Below, piece by piece: positions 9,172 to 20,631 of a DNA stretch of 64,000 bases (position 1 is its first letter; each line of letters begins with the position of its first letter). The position numbers and the translations under genes were made by a program. A model generated the notes under the pieces. That model had not been told where the DNA came from, ran no database searches, and saw only the letters and a list, made by a program, of their open reading frames with translations. Source of the DNA: Anomaloglossus baeobatrachus (Eukaryota > Chordata > Amphibia > Anura > Aromobatidae); contig NC_134357.1 of the NCBI RefSeq assembly GCF_048569485.1, positions 477,797,260 through 477,861,259 on the forward strand. The letters are read 5' to 3'.

Positions 9172-10773
9172 ATGGATTTTATCTCTTCATATGTTAAGCA
9201 AAGTAAACTTCAGTTCACTTATTCAGATATTTCTAATGTAGAGGAGCTTTGGTTACGCTTTTATGAGGAGTGTGAACTTGAGAATTCACGTATAGAATGT
9301 GCAAGGTCTTTTAATAGAGAGAAACAGAAAATCAGAAATGTCTGTCATTTAGTCTATGATTTTCACAAGTTAATCGTAGAAAAGTGTAAAAATGGTGGAA
9401 ATAGACAACCTGAATTGTCAGGAGAGTCAGTGACAGAGAAATCCAAAGACTGCTTAGAACTTGGAATGTCAGTCAGTGATATTGTGAATTCTGACTGTAA
9501 TGTTGTAAATGATCAGTCAGATGATTTAGACTGTAATTTTGTAAATCAGAATTTTGATAATGGCGACAGACACGTGTTACCTAATCAAGGTGCCTTTCAA
9601 GATACTGAGAAAGAAGCAGGAAATGACGTAGAGAAGCCAGAAGGGGGAGGAGCCAGAATGGGACACAGGCAGAAAGCCGTCAGAGAAAGACACGTGGAGA
9701 GAGAAAATGGCGACAATCAGTTTCTAAAAATAGAACAGGCTAAGTTAGGGATTACACTTAGAAAAAATTTATTGGACATATGCAAATTAATTCCCGCATA
9801 TAATCCTAAAATACATGTTTGCAGAAATTCAGAGATATTTGAAAGTTCCATCGAGAAATTTAATTTAACCAATAGTGAGACGAATCAGTTATTCCGTATG
9901 TGGTTACCTCAGCATTTCTTTAGACAATTGGCATTAAAAAAGTCTTCTGACAATGAGACATTTGATTGTTCAAATGATAACGATATAATAAGGCTGAAAT
10001 ATCTCATCTTCTGTGCAAGGAATGAATCTGATCCAAACTATGAGATGTTGAAGGAATTACAAATTGAACAGAATGAGAGTACGTTCTCATTTATGTCCGT
10101 TTTTGAACGTTTGTATAGGGCGGTCATTCCAAATGTCAGATTGGATGGAATGATACGTTTATTCATCAAGAAATTTAATTTCCTTGATAATGCAGCCTGT
10201 GCAGTGGCATTAAATAAAAAGTCCCTATTCGAATGTACGACATTTATCAATTTTGTTAGAAGTCGCCAAAGTCAATCAAGACAGAAATTAATTAATTCTG
10301 AAAAACCAACACGGAAAAGGGAGAGTTTCCGTGAAAAACCAACAGTGTCTCCCAGATCCAGATATTTCTGTGACAGGGTGTATGCAGTTCGGAGGAAGAT
10401 GCATACGTGTTATAAACCATACAATCCACCCCAATTTCTGTCATCTAAAAGTCTTTTTCCACAGGAAAAACCCTTGTCACCAGTGACGGGATCGATCACT
10501 GGGATTGAGGATCCCAGACAAATGATGAGTAAAAGCTTTGAAAACCAGAAACAGGTGTCTTGTGGAGATCCTCTCCCTGGGATAGGATTTGATAGCCAGC
10601 AACAGCTGGGGGGTCTTTCAGAGAGGGACATTCTCTCTCATATAAGAGAAAGCCTTGAATTACATAAGTTCCGAGATTCCTATAAGTTCAAAGGGAATCT
10701 AATAAATCGAATCTTTGAAGAAAAAATTAGGTATGGTCTTCAGTTAAATAAAGTGGATTTCTGGGTAAATTAA
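9172..10773 (+). CDS. Gag-like protein of the LTR element
   Basis: The frame is open from 9097; the first ATG is at 9172 (MDFISSYVKQSKLQF), giving about 533 aa. The N-terminal third is charged and predicted helical (NVEELWLRFYEECELE...NVCHLVYDFHKLI). The middle is acidic and polar with Asn/Asp-rich runs. Residues about 330-400 (ESTFSFMSVFERLYRAVIPN...MIRLFIKKFNF) resemble the helical C-terminal capsid region of retroelement Gag proteins. The C-terminal part is basic with Arg/Lys/Ser runs, suited to nucleic-acid binding, but I see no clear CCHC knuckle. Codon use is strongly AT-rich compared with the Gypsy and DIRS genes nearby. I cannot place it in a named Gag family; the Gag call rests on position between LTR and body plus the capsid-like helices. 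Confidence 0.65.
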   Translation: MDFISSYVKQSKLQFTYSDISNVEELWLRFYEECELENSRIECARSFNREKQKIRNVCHLVYDFHKLIVEKCKNGGNRQPELSGESVTEKSKDCLELGMSVSDIVNSDCNVVNDQSDDLDCNFVNQNFDNGDRHVLPNQGAFQDTEKEAGNDVEKPEGGGARMGHRQKAVRERHVERENGDNQFLKIEQAKLGITLRKNLLDICKLIPAYNPKIHVCRNSEIFESSIEKFNLTNSETNQLFRMWLPQHFFRQLALKKSSDNETFDCSNDNDIIRLKYLIFCARNESDPNYEMLKELQIEQNESTFSFMSVFERLYRAVIPNVRLDGMIRLFIKKFNFLDNAACAVALNKKSLFECTTFINFVRSRQSQSRQKLINSEKPTRKRESFREKPTVSPRSRYFCDRVYAVRRKMHTCYKPYNPPQFLSSKSLFPQEKPLSPVTGSITGIEDPRQMMSKSFENQKQVSCGDPLPGIGFDSQQQLGGLSERDILSHIRESLELHKFRDSYKFKGNLINRIFEEKIRYGLQLNKVDFWVN

Positions 10774-10820
10774 TTTTATTGTTTGACAAATGTGCTTATT
10801 CATATACAGTGAATCAATAC

Positions 10821-10854
<34 letters not shown>

Positions 10855-13800
10855 TAAAGGTAGTGATAGTAAATCAAGGTCATATTTTCATTTAGTCAAA
10901 TGATAGTTAATGTTATAAATTAATAATTTGATCTCTGTATATGAATAATAATATTTAAAATAAAACAATAAGAGAAAGTAACAGATTCAAAGTGTTTCAT
11001 TTTTATCATGAATATGATAATAATTTTATTCTTTTATTTCCCTCAGAATTTATCAGTAAAGCAGATTGATGAAGTATTAACTTTTTATTTATACATATGT
11101 TCTTGTCCTCAATCAGGTAACATATATTTTATTGGGTAAGTTTAATCGCGAAAGCACGAATAATAATAATAATTATTTTCTCAGGTACCAATTGCCAGAG
11201 AACTATTATTTTAATGTTTCTTTTATGAATACACATACATCTTCTTTAGAGTTATTAGAAATGTAATCTGAGCTTTGGAATGTAGTAAAACTGCTTGCTG
11301 TTTTGGAATGGTGTTCCTTGCACGTACTAGAGCATGTGACTTGAATTACTAAAGCTAATATCAAATATTTCTATGGTCAAATGTACAGTATGTAATACAT
11401 TGGAATTTGTATTTTTCAAGAAGTACTTCAAATTAGTAACATAATTTTTGAAATGCGCATAGAATATTGGAAAAAAAAAAGGGATATGTGTTTGTCAGTT
11501 TCTATGTAGAAGTGTATGTTAAAGACCATGGCAGTCTTGTGTGCATAGATGTGTCAATGAATGATTGATTGTTTGAGCAGCTGCTAAAGTCAAAGTATTT
11601 GGATCCAGAGTGAGAGAAAAAAAAGGGGGGAATTTTTGTTTTAACTTAGAAGTTATAAGATATGTATGTATACTATATAGAATAAATAAGTTATAGTACA
11701 TAAGTATAAATAATGAAGGAATTTATACAAGATATATATTTTAATTCTTAGACATATGTTTTTAGTATAGAGATATTAGGATTTTTTTTTTATTATTAAG
11801 GGTTTATTCTGAAGAGTTACATTCTAGAATAAGGTTATAACGTTTTGATTTTCTTATATCTTTTGTGTTAGTCACTTCTTTTACTGATACACAGATTGGT
11901 AATCATTTTTTCTTTTCAAATATGGAAGTGATATTTATAATATGGTCTTGAAGATATATAACACAAATTTTAATTTAATTTAATCTAAACATATTAATTT
12001 TTATAATATCATATTTCATGATATTGAAAGGGAGAGGTTTGGTCTCAATCACACACATTTATATTTGATAAATATATGTGTTTACAGGATACTTTAATAA
12101 TTAATATTTCAAGTACAAAGGAAGAATTGGGAATATAAAAAAATATATTTGAAGTATATCATAATGCATTTATATACTAAGAGAAGTGTATTATTTGCAA
12201 GGTTACATGACTTAATTATTTTTATTGGTTACTGATAGGTTTGGTAATTTTATAAGGTTATCTGGTAACATTAAGGTTATGTATTATTAAAGACATAGGT
12301 GTTATATACATAGAAGGCCTTATTTTTATTTCAAGTTTTATTTTTATTCCGATTTTCATTTTTCTTTTTATTCCTATTTTTTATATTAATTATTATTTAA
12401 TATTCACATTTTTAATCTTAATTCTACAATTTTTATTTTTTCTTCAGATTTTAAATATCTCAATTGAGAAAACACTTCAATATTTAGTTCAGTAATATCT
12501 AATATAAGAATATTACTTTATTAAATATGAATCATATTAAAAGGGAAAAGTTCCATTTTTTGGAAGAAAAGATACTTTTTTCATCAATATATACAATTAT
12601 TTCCTAGTAATACATTATTTTTATATTAATATGGATGAAATATTACTTATAGTTACACATTTCTTTATAGTAGGTTATTTAATAAATAATAGACAAATCA
12701 AATAAATTAAATTAGAGTAATAAAGATGGAAGATTAAGGTACATCTAGGTTTACCTTCCTATATTTACAAATAATATATATTATATTTTTAATCAATAAT
12801 AATTTATAATGGGTATTATTGTGTTTTGATTAATCATCCAGTCTTTTTCAAAAGGTTATTTGCTTTGGTTTATAATTTTACAAATGATCTAACTAATAAG
12901 CCACATTGTTGCCTTTCATATTTATAATATGATACATGTTATAGGTACACATTATATTGTTTCATATTTTATATTATATTTTGGTTACATTCAACGCATT
13001 GCCACCTATGGGTTTGGAAGGGTAATACACCAATGATAAAAAAAGGTCATTACAAGAGAATACTATTGTCTATACCATTATGCAGTATTTTATCATTCTG
13101 AGTATCAATTATATCAATACTTCTACGATAATAATAATGACATGGTATTATAGTATTAGAGTTATGGTACGCTGTGAAATTTATTAGTGATAGTTATTGC
13201 CATATTTGGTATTTAGATTAGGGAATGAATCAGTCTTCAATCAAGATTATAGAAGATAAAAAGACTTTATAATTATCCTAAAGTTAAAAGGGATTCTGCA
13301 AAAAGGTCCAAAAGGTAACGTCTCAAATAAGACTGTGAAACATACCAAATACACTTACCGCGTTTGCACTTCAGAAACATAATAGTCCTATGATTCCAGG
13401 ATGGACAATGACACATGGTCTGAGCATTAAGACCTCCCTAAAGTTACTAAGAAGAGCAATGACGTGTTAAAGTTAACCCCTGTCGTGCTGACCAAGAACG
13501 TCTTAACATCTGTTCCTGGGTTATTTGACAACAGGCAGCATGAAAGGTGACTAGTGTAAATCACACTGCACAGACATCAAAGACTTTTTGCTATTCTTCT
13601 TCTACACTCATGAACTGTGGTTTATCAACATTGGCTATGGACTTTGCAATAAAAAATAAAGTTTATGGACTGTGATCTAACAATGATAAACACAATATGG
13701 GACTGTATGAATTGGTAACCATTCATTTTTATCAAAGGATTTATTTCTAAGAGACTGTGTTTATGCCGGATTACATCGGAGATAAGAAGACATCAACTCA

Positions 13801-14059
13801 GAGGACATCATATGGTGACCGGATTTGGTTTTTGCATTTCTTTTTAGGTCTAGCGAAGTATAGTTTTATACATTTTTATATGATCAGTCACAGCCTGTCA
13901 TAACATGAATCCACATTATTATATTATTGAACTTACATGAATAATGCAAATTAATTATTCTTCATCATTATTATTGATATTAATCCATTATCGCCAAATA
14001 AGGAAAGAAGATTTGTTGTTTTAATGATGTATTAATTAATTTCGGGGTTATTCTACCCG
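10774..14059 (+). other. AT-rich non-coding interior of the LTR element
   Basis: 3.3 kb at roughly 70-75% A+T with (AT)n near 10820-10855. No ORF above 60 codons is convincing and no RT, integrase, protease or envelope motif was recognised on either strand. Less AT-rich sequence returns at about 13300-13850. Confidence 0.7.
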
Positions 14060-14060
14060 C

Positions 14061-14073
14061 TTCAAGGGGGAAT
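14061..14073 (+). other. Polypurine tract before the 3' LTR
   Basis: TTCAAGGGGGAAT immediately precedes the TGTAAAA start of the 3' LTR, the standard place for plus-strand priming. Confidence 0.7.
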
Positions 14074-14706
14074 TGTAAAAACCTTAAAATTAATACATCT
14101 AGTTATCAAATATGTTATAGTAAGACATACAAGTCCACAGTTCTGTTTATGTTGGAGGGCATAATTTATTAATTAAGTTTTTATAAGGAATAAGTATTAA
14201 AATATCCATATTGAATATATATATATATATATGCTGAGCATGGAAGGATATATATAAATCCTTCCAGAAGCTTCCCGAGGCTTCCAGAAGGTTACGTAAT
14301 ATGGAACTATATTCAACTATGTTCCACTAGAACACCCTATATGGGCTGAGCAGCTGGTATATAATACACGATGGAAGGGGCTACTGGGGGCTCCTTCACA
14401 CTGCCTGCTGTGAGAAGACTCGAGGCTGCAAAGATGAAGACACGCTAAGAGAAGACATCCCCTGCATTGCCGTTCAGGAGCCAAAGAGAGATGGGTAAAG
14501 ACTTCCCATTGTTCAGTATGGACTAAATGAACTTTTTTTTACATAAGCTATCAAAGTATATTATTTTTTCCTTTCTGTAACTGAACCCTGGCAACCATTT
14601 TTAAATAGATAAAATACATTTATTTTTTACATCTTTGGAAGTTCTTTCTTTCATGCGGCCTTTACGTATTTGACGAAAAATATATTTAAGAGTATATTTT
14701 TTAACA
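14074..14706 (+). repeat. 3' LTR of the gag-only element
   Basis: 633 bp, nearly identical to 8184-8810; the 6-bp length difference lies in the (AT)n stretch near 14216-14232. It is followed by the GCAGA target duplicate. Confidence 0.92.
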
Positions 14707-14711
14707 GCAGA

Positions 14712-15403
14712 CTAGACCAAGTGGCAGCCTGACAGACCTGCTGAGCCGTAGCCTGGTGCCTGAAAGCCCAAGAGGCACCGACAGCTCTGGTCGAGTGCGC
14801 CTTGATCCCCGGCGGGGGAGGCACCTGAGTACACTGGTAGGCATCGGATATGGCCGACCTAATCCAACGAGCTAGGGTCGGTTTAGAAGCCGAGAGACCC
14901 TTGCGCTGACCTGTGGTCAGCACAAAAAGAGAGGTGCACCGCCTAAGAACAGCGGTGCGTGACACATAGATCCGGAGCGCCCGCACCAGATCTAAAGTAT
15001 GCAACGCTTTCTCAAAGCGATGCACAGGAGCCGGACAAAAGGAAGGCAATGAAATGTCCTGGTTAAGGTGGAAAGGAGACACCACCTTAGGGAGAAAGTC
15101 CGGAGTCGGACGGAGAACCACCTTGTCTTGGTGAAAAACCAAAAAAGGTGACTCCGAAGAGAGCACAGCCAAATCAGAGACTCTCCTGAGAGAAGTTATG
15201 GCCACCAGAAAGACGACTTTCTGTGAAAGTCGAAACAAAGAAACCTCCCTAAGAGGCTCAAAAGGGGGTTTCTGCAAGACCGTGAGGACCAGATTAAGGT
15301 CCCAGGGATCCAGAGGCCGCCGGTAAGGCGGAATGATGTGAGATGCGCCCTGCATGAAGGTGCGCACCTGAGCCAGCCGGGCGATACGCCGCTGGAACAA
15401 CAC
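14712..15403 (-). pseudogene. DIRS tyrosine recombinase, interrupted by the LTR element
   Basis: Minus-strand frame with the DIRS recombinase signature: RRPLDPWDLNLVL near the start, then VVFLVAITSLRRVSDLAVL (around the first catalytic Arg), and the HSTRAVGASWAF box containing the His-x-x-Arg pair of tyrosine recombinases. The enzyme integrates the circular DIRS cDNA without an integrase. The 3' part of the gene is separated by the inserted LTR element. Confidence 0.88.
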
Positions 15404-15622
15404 TGACAGAGCCGAGACCTGTCCCTTGAGGGATAGTCCTAGTTGCAGACCGGACTGCAGGAAGGACAGAAGGGTCGGCAGGGAAAAAGGCCAAGGGGCA
15501 TGGCCAGAAGAACGACACCAGGACAGGAAAATTCTCCAAGTCTTGTGGTAAATTTTTGGCCGAGGAAGACTTCCGAGCCTGAGTCATAGTGGAGATGACT
15601 TCGGGAGGAATGCCGGAAGCCG

Positions 15623-17644
15623 TCAGGATCCAGGACTCAAGAGCCACGCCGTCAATCTGAGAGCTGCAGAATTCTGGCGGAAAAACGGACCTTGTGAGAG
15701 AAGGTCTGGGCGGTCCGGGAGATGCCACGGCACCTCTACGGACAGACGGAGCAGGTCTGGGTACCAAGCTCGCCTGGGCCAGTCTGGAGCAATGAGTATG
15801 ACCCGACGGCCCTCCATTCTGATCTTGCGCAGGACTCTGGGCAAGAGAGCTAGAGGGGGAAACACGTAAGACAGACGGAACTGGGACCAATCCTGAACCA
15901 GCGCGTCCGCTGCAAAGGCCTGGGGATCGTGGGAGCGAGCCACGTAAACCGGGACCTTGTTGGTGTGCCGGGATGCCATTAGATCCACTTCCGGAGTGCC
16001 CCACTTGCGGCAGATCGACCAGAACACTGCCGGATGCAGAGCCCACTCGCCGCTGTCCACGGTTTGACGGCTGAGATAATCTGCCTCCCAGTTTTCCACG
16101 CCTGGGATGTGGACTGCGGATATGGTGGACTTGGAGTCCTCCGTCCACTGAAGGATGCGTTGAACCTCCAACATTGCCAGGCGGCTGCGAGTCCCGCCCT
16201 GGTGATTGATGTAGGCAACTGCTGTCGCGTTGTCTGACTGGACTCGAATGTGCTTGCCCGCCAACAGGTGGTGAAAGGCTACGAGAGCTAGGAGCACAGC
16301 TCTGATTTCCAGCACATTGATCGAGAGGGCTGATTCGGACGGAGTCCAAGTGCCCTGTGCTCGGTGGTGGAGAAATACTGCTCCCCAGCCGGATAGACTG
16401 GCATCTGTGGTGAGAATCACCCAGGACGGGATCAGGAAGGAGCGTCCCTGAGACAGAGAGAGGGGCCGAAGCCACCACTGAAGAGATCTCCTGGTCTGTG
16501 GCGATAGAGCCACCAACCTGTGCAAGGAAGAAGTCCGCTTGTCCCAACAGCGGAGAATGTCATGCTGCAGAGGACGCAGATGGAACTGGGCAAAGGGAAC
16601 CGCTTCCATTGACGCCACCATCTGACCCAGCACCTGCATGAGGTGCCTGATGGAATGACGGCGGGGCCTCAACAGAGAGCGCACCGCCAGATGGAGGGAC
16701 TGCTGTTTGACTAAGGGCAGCTTCACAAGTGCCGGCAGAGTCTCGAATTCCATCCCTAGGTACGTAAGTTTTTGAGTCGGGGTCAGAGTGGACTTGGGCA
16801 GATTGACAAGCCACCCGAATTGAACAAGCGTGGCGAGAGTGAGCGAGACACTCCGCTGACAGTCTGCACTGGATGAAGCCTTGACAAGAAGGTCGTCCAT
16901 GTAAGGAATCACTGCCAACCCCTGGAGGTGCAGAACCGCAACCACTGCTGCCATGACCTTGGTAAATACTCGAGGGGCCGTGGCTAACCCGAAGGGGAGA
17001 GCCACGAATTGGAAATGTTCCTCTCCGATTGCAAAACGTAGCCAATGCTGGTGTGAAACTGCAATTGGCACATGCAGATAGGCATCTCTGATGTCAATGG
17101 ATGCCAGGAAATCTCCTTGGGTCATTGAGGCAATGACTGATCGCAGAGACTCCATGCGAAAATGCCGCACCTGAACATGCTTGTTGAGAAGCTTGAGATC
17201 CAGGATGGGCCGGAAGGAACCGTCCTTTTTGGGGACTAGGAAGAGATTTGAGTAAAAACCTCTGAACCGTTCCCTGGCGGGAACCGGTACAATTACTCCG
17301 TTGGCCTGTAAGGATGCCACGGCCTGAGAGAAGGCGGCGGCCTTGGAGCAGGGAGGAGTTGACAGAAAGAATCTGTTTGGCGGGCTGGAAGAGAACTCTA
17401 TCTTGTAGCCGTGGGAGATGATATCCCGCACCCACTGATCGGAGACGTGTTGAAACCACACGTCGCCAAAGTGGGAGAGCCTGCCACCGACCAAGGACAT
17501 TGCTGGCTCGGCCAGATAGTCAAGAGGAGGCTGCCTTGGTGGCAGCAGCTCCTGCGGACCTTTGTGGACGTGGCTTCTTGCGCCAGGTGGGCTTCTGGTC
17601 CCTGGCTGAGTTAGTGGACGAGGCCGAGGGCTTAGAGGACGACC
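15623..17644 (-). CDS. DIRS reverse transcriptase / RNase H
   Basis: Long minus-strand frame. The RT starts around GVIVPVPARERFRGFYSN and LVPKKDGSFRPILDL; finger and palm motifs follow, with ASIDIRDAYLHVP (first catalytic Asp) and VIPYMDDLLVKAS (YMDD catalytic pair). RNase H follows with LTTDASLSGWGAVF, SINVLEIRAVLLAL and VQSDNATAVAYINHQGG, the D-E-D series of DIRS RNase H. The tail (KWGTPEVDLMASRHTNKVP...) is the conserved C-terminal DIRS extension. The upstream end of the frame runs into the hAT insertion at 17653. Confidence 0.93.
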   Translation of the reverse strand, partial: GRPLSPRPRPLTQPGTRSPPGARSHVHKGPQELLPPRQPPLDYLAEPAMSLVGGRLSHFGDVWFQHVSDQWVRDIISHGYKIEFSSSPPNRFFLSTPPCSKAAAFSQAVASLQANGVIVPVPARERFRGFYSNLFLVPKKDGSFRPILDLKLLNKHVQVRHFRMESLRSVIASMTQGDFLASIDIRDAYLHVPIAVSHQHWLRFAIGEEHFQFVALPFGLATAPRVFTKVMAAVVAVLHLQGLAVIPYMDDLLVKASSSADCQRSVSLTLATLVQFGWLVNLPKSTLTPTQKLTYLGMEFETLPALVKLPLVKQQSLHLAVRSLLRPRRHSIRHLMQVLGQMVASMEAVPFAQFHLRPLQHDILRCWDKRTSSLHRLVALSPQTRRSLQWWLRPLSLSQGRSFLIPSWVILTTDASLSGWGAVFLHHRAQGTWTPSESALSINVLEIRAVLLALVAFHHLLAGKHIRVQSDNATAVAYINHQGGTRSRLAMLEVQRILQWTEDSKSTISAVHIPGVENWEADYLSRQTVDSGEWALHPAVFWSICRKWGTPEVDLMASRHTNKVPVYVARSHDPQAFAADALVQDWSQFRLSYVFPPLALLPRVLRKIRMEGRRVILIAPDWPRRAWYPDLLRLSVEVPWHLPDRPDLLSQGPFFRQNSAALRLTAWLLSPGS

Positions 17645-17984
17645 AGTTAGAGCAGGGGTGGGGAACCTTTTTACTGCCGGGGGCCATTTGGAATTTCCTA
17701 CTAACCTTTGGGGGCCGCACAACATTATCAATTTGAAAAATAACCCTGCTATATTTGGCCAAACGATTAACTACTGTGGAGGCAGAAGCTGCTTCTCTTT
17801 GGTGTGCGGCTGTGATGTTCAGTGATAGTGATCATCTTGTTTCTCTCAGCTGCTTTTCCAGGTTTGTCTCGGTCTGAAGATGCTGGGGGCATACACATCA
17901 CAAGAGGGGCTGGGGCATATACATCACTAGGGGGGCATGGACAGAACTGGCGGTGGCACAGACATGACTGGGGACAAGGGCAGC

Positions 17985-18330
17985 ACTAGGTGGCAACACG
18001 GACAGCACTAGGTGGCAGCACGGACAGCACTAGGAGGCAGCACGGACAGCACTAGGAGGCAGCACGGACAGCACTAGGAGGCAGCACGGACAGCACTAGG
18101 AGGCAGCACGGACAGCACTAGGTGGCAGCACGGACAGCACTAGGAGGCAGCACGGACTGCACTAGGTGGCAGCACGGACTGCACTAGGTGGCAGCACGGA
18201 CAGCACTAGGTGGCAGCACGGACAGCACTAGGAGGCAGCACGGACAGCACTAGGAGGCAGCACGGACAGCACTAGGAGGCAGCACGGACAGCACTAGGTG
18301 GCAGCACGGACTGCACTAGGAGGCATCACT
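17985..18330. repeat. 22-bp minisatellite within the hAT element
   Basis: About 15 copies of GGCAGCACGGACAGCACTAG with a two-base variable end (GA or GT). Neighbouring sequence to 18620 shows looser units on the GGACAGCACTAGG theme. Confidence 0.93.
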
Positions 18331-18624
18331 AGGGAGACACAGACAGGACTGGGGGAGCATAGACATCACCAAAAGGGCAGGGACTGGGGGGCATAGACAG
18401 CAGTGGGAGGGTACAGACAACAGTGGCGAGTACAGAGCACTTGGGGGTACACCATACTGAGGGGTGGCACACAACACTGGGGAGCACAGACAGCATAAGG
18501 GGGCACAGACAGCACTGACTGGCATGGACAGCACTGGTGGCAGCATGGACAGCATTAGGTGGTGCGGACAGAACTGGGGGAGCATAGACATCACCCAGGG
18601 GGTACAGACAGCACTAGGGGGCAT

Positions 18625-18905
18625 GGACAGCAGTGGGGGGTTACACAGCGCTGAGGGGGTGCACAGCGCTGGAGGGTACACACACTACTAGGGGGTACAC
18701 AGCACTGGGGTGTATACACAGCATTAGGGGGTACATAGCATTAGGGGGTACACACAGCATTAGGGGGTATACAGCATTAGGGGGTACACACTGCATTAGG
18801 GGGTACACAGTTCTAGGGGTACATAGCATTAGGGGGTACACTGTACTAGCAGGTACACAGCACTGCGGGGTACACACTGTACTGGGGGTACACAGCACTG
18901 AGTGA
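18625..18905. repeat. GGGGGTACACAGCATTA minisatellite within the hAT element
   Basis: Units of 17-19 bp on the theme GGGGGTACACAGCATTAG repeat about 15 times. It is probably related to the upstream 22-bp array through the shared ACAGCACTAGG core. Confidence 0.9.
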
Positions 18906-19512
18906 CGGGGGGCAGCGATGGGTTGAATACTCACAGTACTGGGGTCGAGAGAGGGGGGGGGAGTGAGTCATAGAGCTCAACACAGCACAGGTCCGGGAGG
19001 CCGGTAATCTGCTGCAGCTCTTCTGTGACTTTATCGCAGCGTGCTGCTTACCCCGCCCACCAGAGCACACCAGCACAGGCCGGGGTTAAGCCTAGAATGT
19101 ATGGGCTGCAGTCAGGTCCTGGAAGTCAGGATCTGAATAGAGCCCGTACATTCTAGCATCTACCCTCAGGGCATCAGGCTGTGGGATTTAAAGGGCCAGC
19201 AGCCGGGAAAAGTGCTGCTGCTGCCAGAGTACATCGGTCACCGGGAATGTGCCCAGGGGCCGCATAAAATGTTGTCACGGGCCGCATACGGCCCGCGGGC
19301 CGGAGGTTCCCCACCCCTGAGTTAGAGGAACGAAAGGAACGAAACCTCGACTGGTTCCTGCCCTGGACAGGTTTCCTGGTTTTAGTCTGTGGCAAGGAAG
19401 TACTCTTCCCGCCAGTAGCCTCCTTAATTATTTCATCCAGTTGTTCACCGAACAGCCTGGACCCAGCAAATGGGAGCCCAGCAAGGTACTTCTTTGAGGA
19501 AGCATCTGCCTT

Positions 19513-20631
19513 CTACTGTCGAAGCCACAAGATCCTGCGGATAGCGAGGGAATTAGCGGAGGCCACCGCAGTGCGGTTAGAAGCCTCCAGCATGGCAGAC
19601 ATGGCGTAGGCTGAAAAGGCTGAAGCCTGGGAAGTTAAGGCAACCAATTCAGGCATAGAGTCCCTAGTGAGGGAATGCATCTCCTCTAGGGAAGCAGAGA
19701 TGGCTTTGAGAGCCCACACTGCTGCAAAGGATGGGGAGAACGAGGCCCCTGCCGCCTCATAGACAGACTTGGCCAGGAGGTCAACCTGGCGGTCAGTGGG
19801 ATCCTTAAGTGAGGTGCCATCAGCCACAGATACAACTGTCCGGGCTGAGAGTCTAGACACCGGAGGGTCTACCTTTGGTGAGTGAGCCCACTCCTTGACC
19901 ACCTCTGGTGGAAAAGGAAAACGGTCATCAGAACCATGCTTTGGGAAGTGTTTGTCAGGACAGGCTCTGGGCTTGGACACAGTGGCTTGAAAACTGGAGT
20001 GGTTAAAGAACACACTCCTTGTTCTCTTAGGCAAGGTAAACTGGTGCTTTTCTGCCAGAGAGGGTTGCTCCTCTGATACTGGTGGATTGAGGTCCAGTAC
20101 GGAATTAATGGACGCAATCAAATCACTAACATCCGCATCACCCTCGGTCAGATCAATGGGGCACATGGAGGTAGCGTCCGAGCCCCCAGTAAAGACATCC
20201 TCCTCGTCCTGCGAGTCGGCTCGTGAATCGGAGCCGCGGGATGAGGAAGGAGAGGGGACCCTGCGTCTCCTTTTAGGAGGACGGGGTCTGGGAGCAGATG
20301 AAGAATCCTCTGTGAGCTCTGCAGAGCGAGCCGAAGCAGCAGAGGCGCCCTGAGAAGGGGGCTGATGCATGCTCAGCAGAGTCCGGGACAGCTGTCCCAT
20401 GGAGTCGGCAAAGGACTGGGAGATAGCCTTAGAAAACGATTCTACCCAAGCCGGGGATTCAGCCACCGGGGCCGGAGCAACCGGAGGGACCACTGGGGAG
20501 ACTCCAGGCTGAGGCACCACCATGTTAGAGCAGGCATCACAATGTGGATATGTGCTCGGTTCAGGCAGTACGAGCTTACATGCAGTGCATATTGAGTACA
20601 GCCTTGCAGCCTTGCTCCTAGTGTGAGACAT
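19513..20631 (-). CDS. DIRS Gag-like protein
   Basis: Minus-strand frame; the likely start MSHTRSKAARLYSICTACK is at 20631. The N-terminus has paired Cys (CTACKLVLP...YPHCDACSN), a zinc-binding-like arrangement typical of amphibian DIRS Gag. A Pro/Ser-rich linker with an RPPKRRRRVPSP basic patch follows, then a helical capsid-like domain (KSVYEAAGASFSPSFAA, ISASLEEMHSL). It lies upstream of the RT in sense orientation, separated from it by the hAT insertion. Confidence 0.85.
   Translation of the reverse strand: MSHTRSKAARLYSICTACKLVLPEPSTYPHCDACSNMVVPQPGVSPVVPPVAPAPVAESPAWVESFSKAISQSFADSMGQLSRTLLSMHQPPSQGASAASARSAELTEDSSSAPRPRPPKRRRRVPSPSSSRGSDSRADSQDEEDVFTGGSDATSMCPIDLTEGDADVSDLIASINSVLDLNPPVSEEQPSLAEKHQFTLPKRTRSVFFNHSSFQATVSKPRACPDKHFPKHGSDDRFPFPPEVVKEWAHSPKVDPPVSRLSARTVVSVADGTSLKDPTDRQVDLLAKSVYEAAGASFSPSFAAVWALKAISASLEEMHSLTRDSMPELVALTSQASAFSAYAMSAMLEASNRTAVASANSLAIRRILWLRQ

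Larger units (their letters stand above)
8184..14706 (+). mobile_element. Young LTR retroelement with a gag-like gene and no recognisable pol
   Basis: Two long terminal repeats (8184-8810 and 14074-14706), both beginning TGTAAAAACC and ending TTTTTTAACA, flanked by the 5-bp target duplication GCAGA (8179-8183 and 14707-14711). A primer-binding site and a polypurine tract lie next to the LTRs. The interior has one long frame, gag-like, followed by 3.3 kb of AT-rich sequence without a recognisable polymerase, protease or integrase. The LTRs differ by about two substitutions and a dinucleotide-repeat length change, so insertion is recent. It is inserted in the DIRS element and cuts its recombinase gene. 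It looks structurally complete at its ends but non-autonomous. Confidence 0.92.
17653..19319. mobile_element. hAT-superfamily non-autonomous transposon inside the DIRS element
   Basis: The terminal repeats CAGGGGTGGGGAACC and GGTTCCCCACCCCTG are inverted, and the 8-bp target duplication AGTTAGAG occurs at 17645-17652 and 19320-19327, diagnostic of hAT. Subterminal GGGCCGCA blocks recur on both sides. The 1,667-bp body is mostly minisatellite and has no transposase frame. Confidence 0.93.

Noticed and set aside
15294-16547. Second long ORF within the DIRS RT region
   Set aside because: Alternative-frame shadow of the RT/RNase H frame, Ser/Pro/Gly-rich without motifs.
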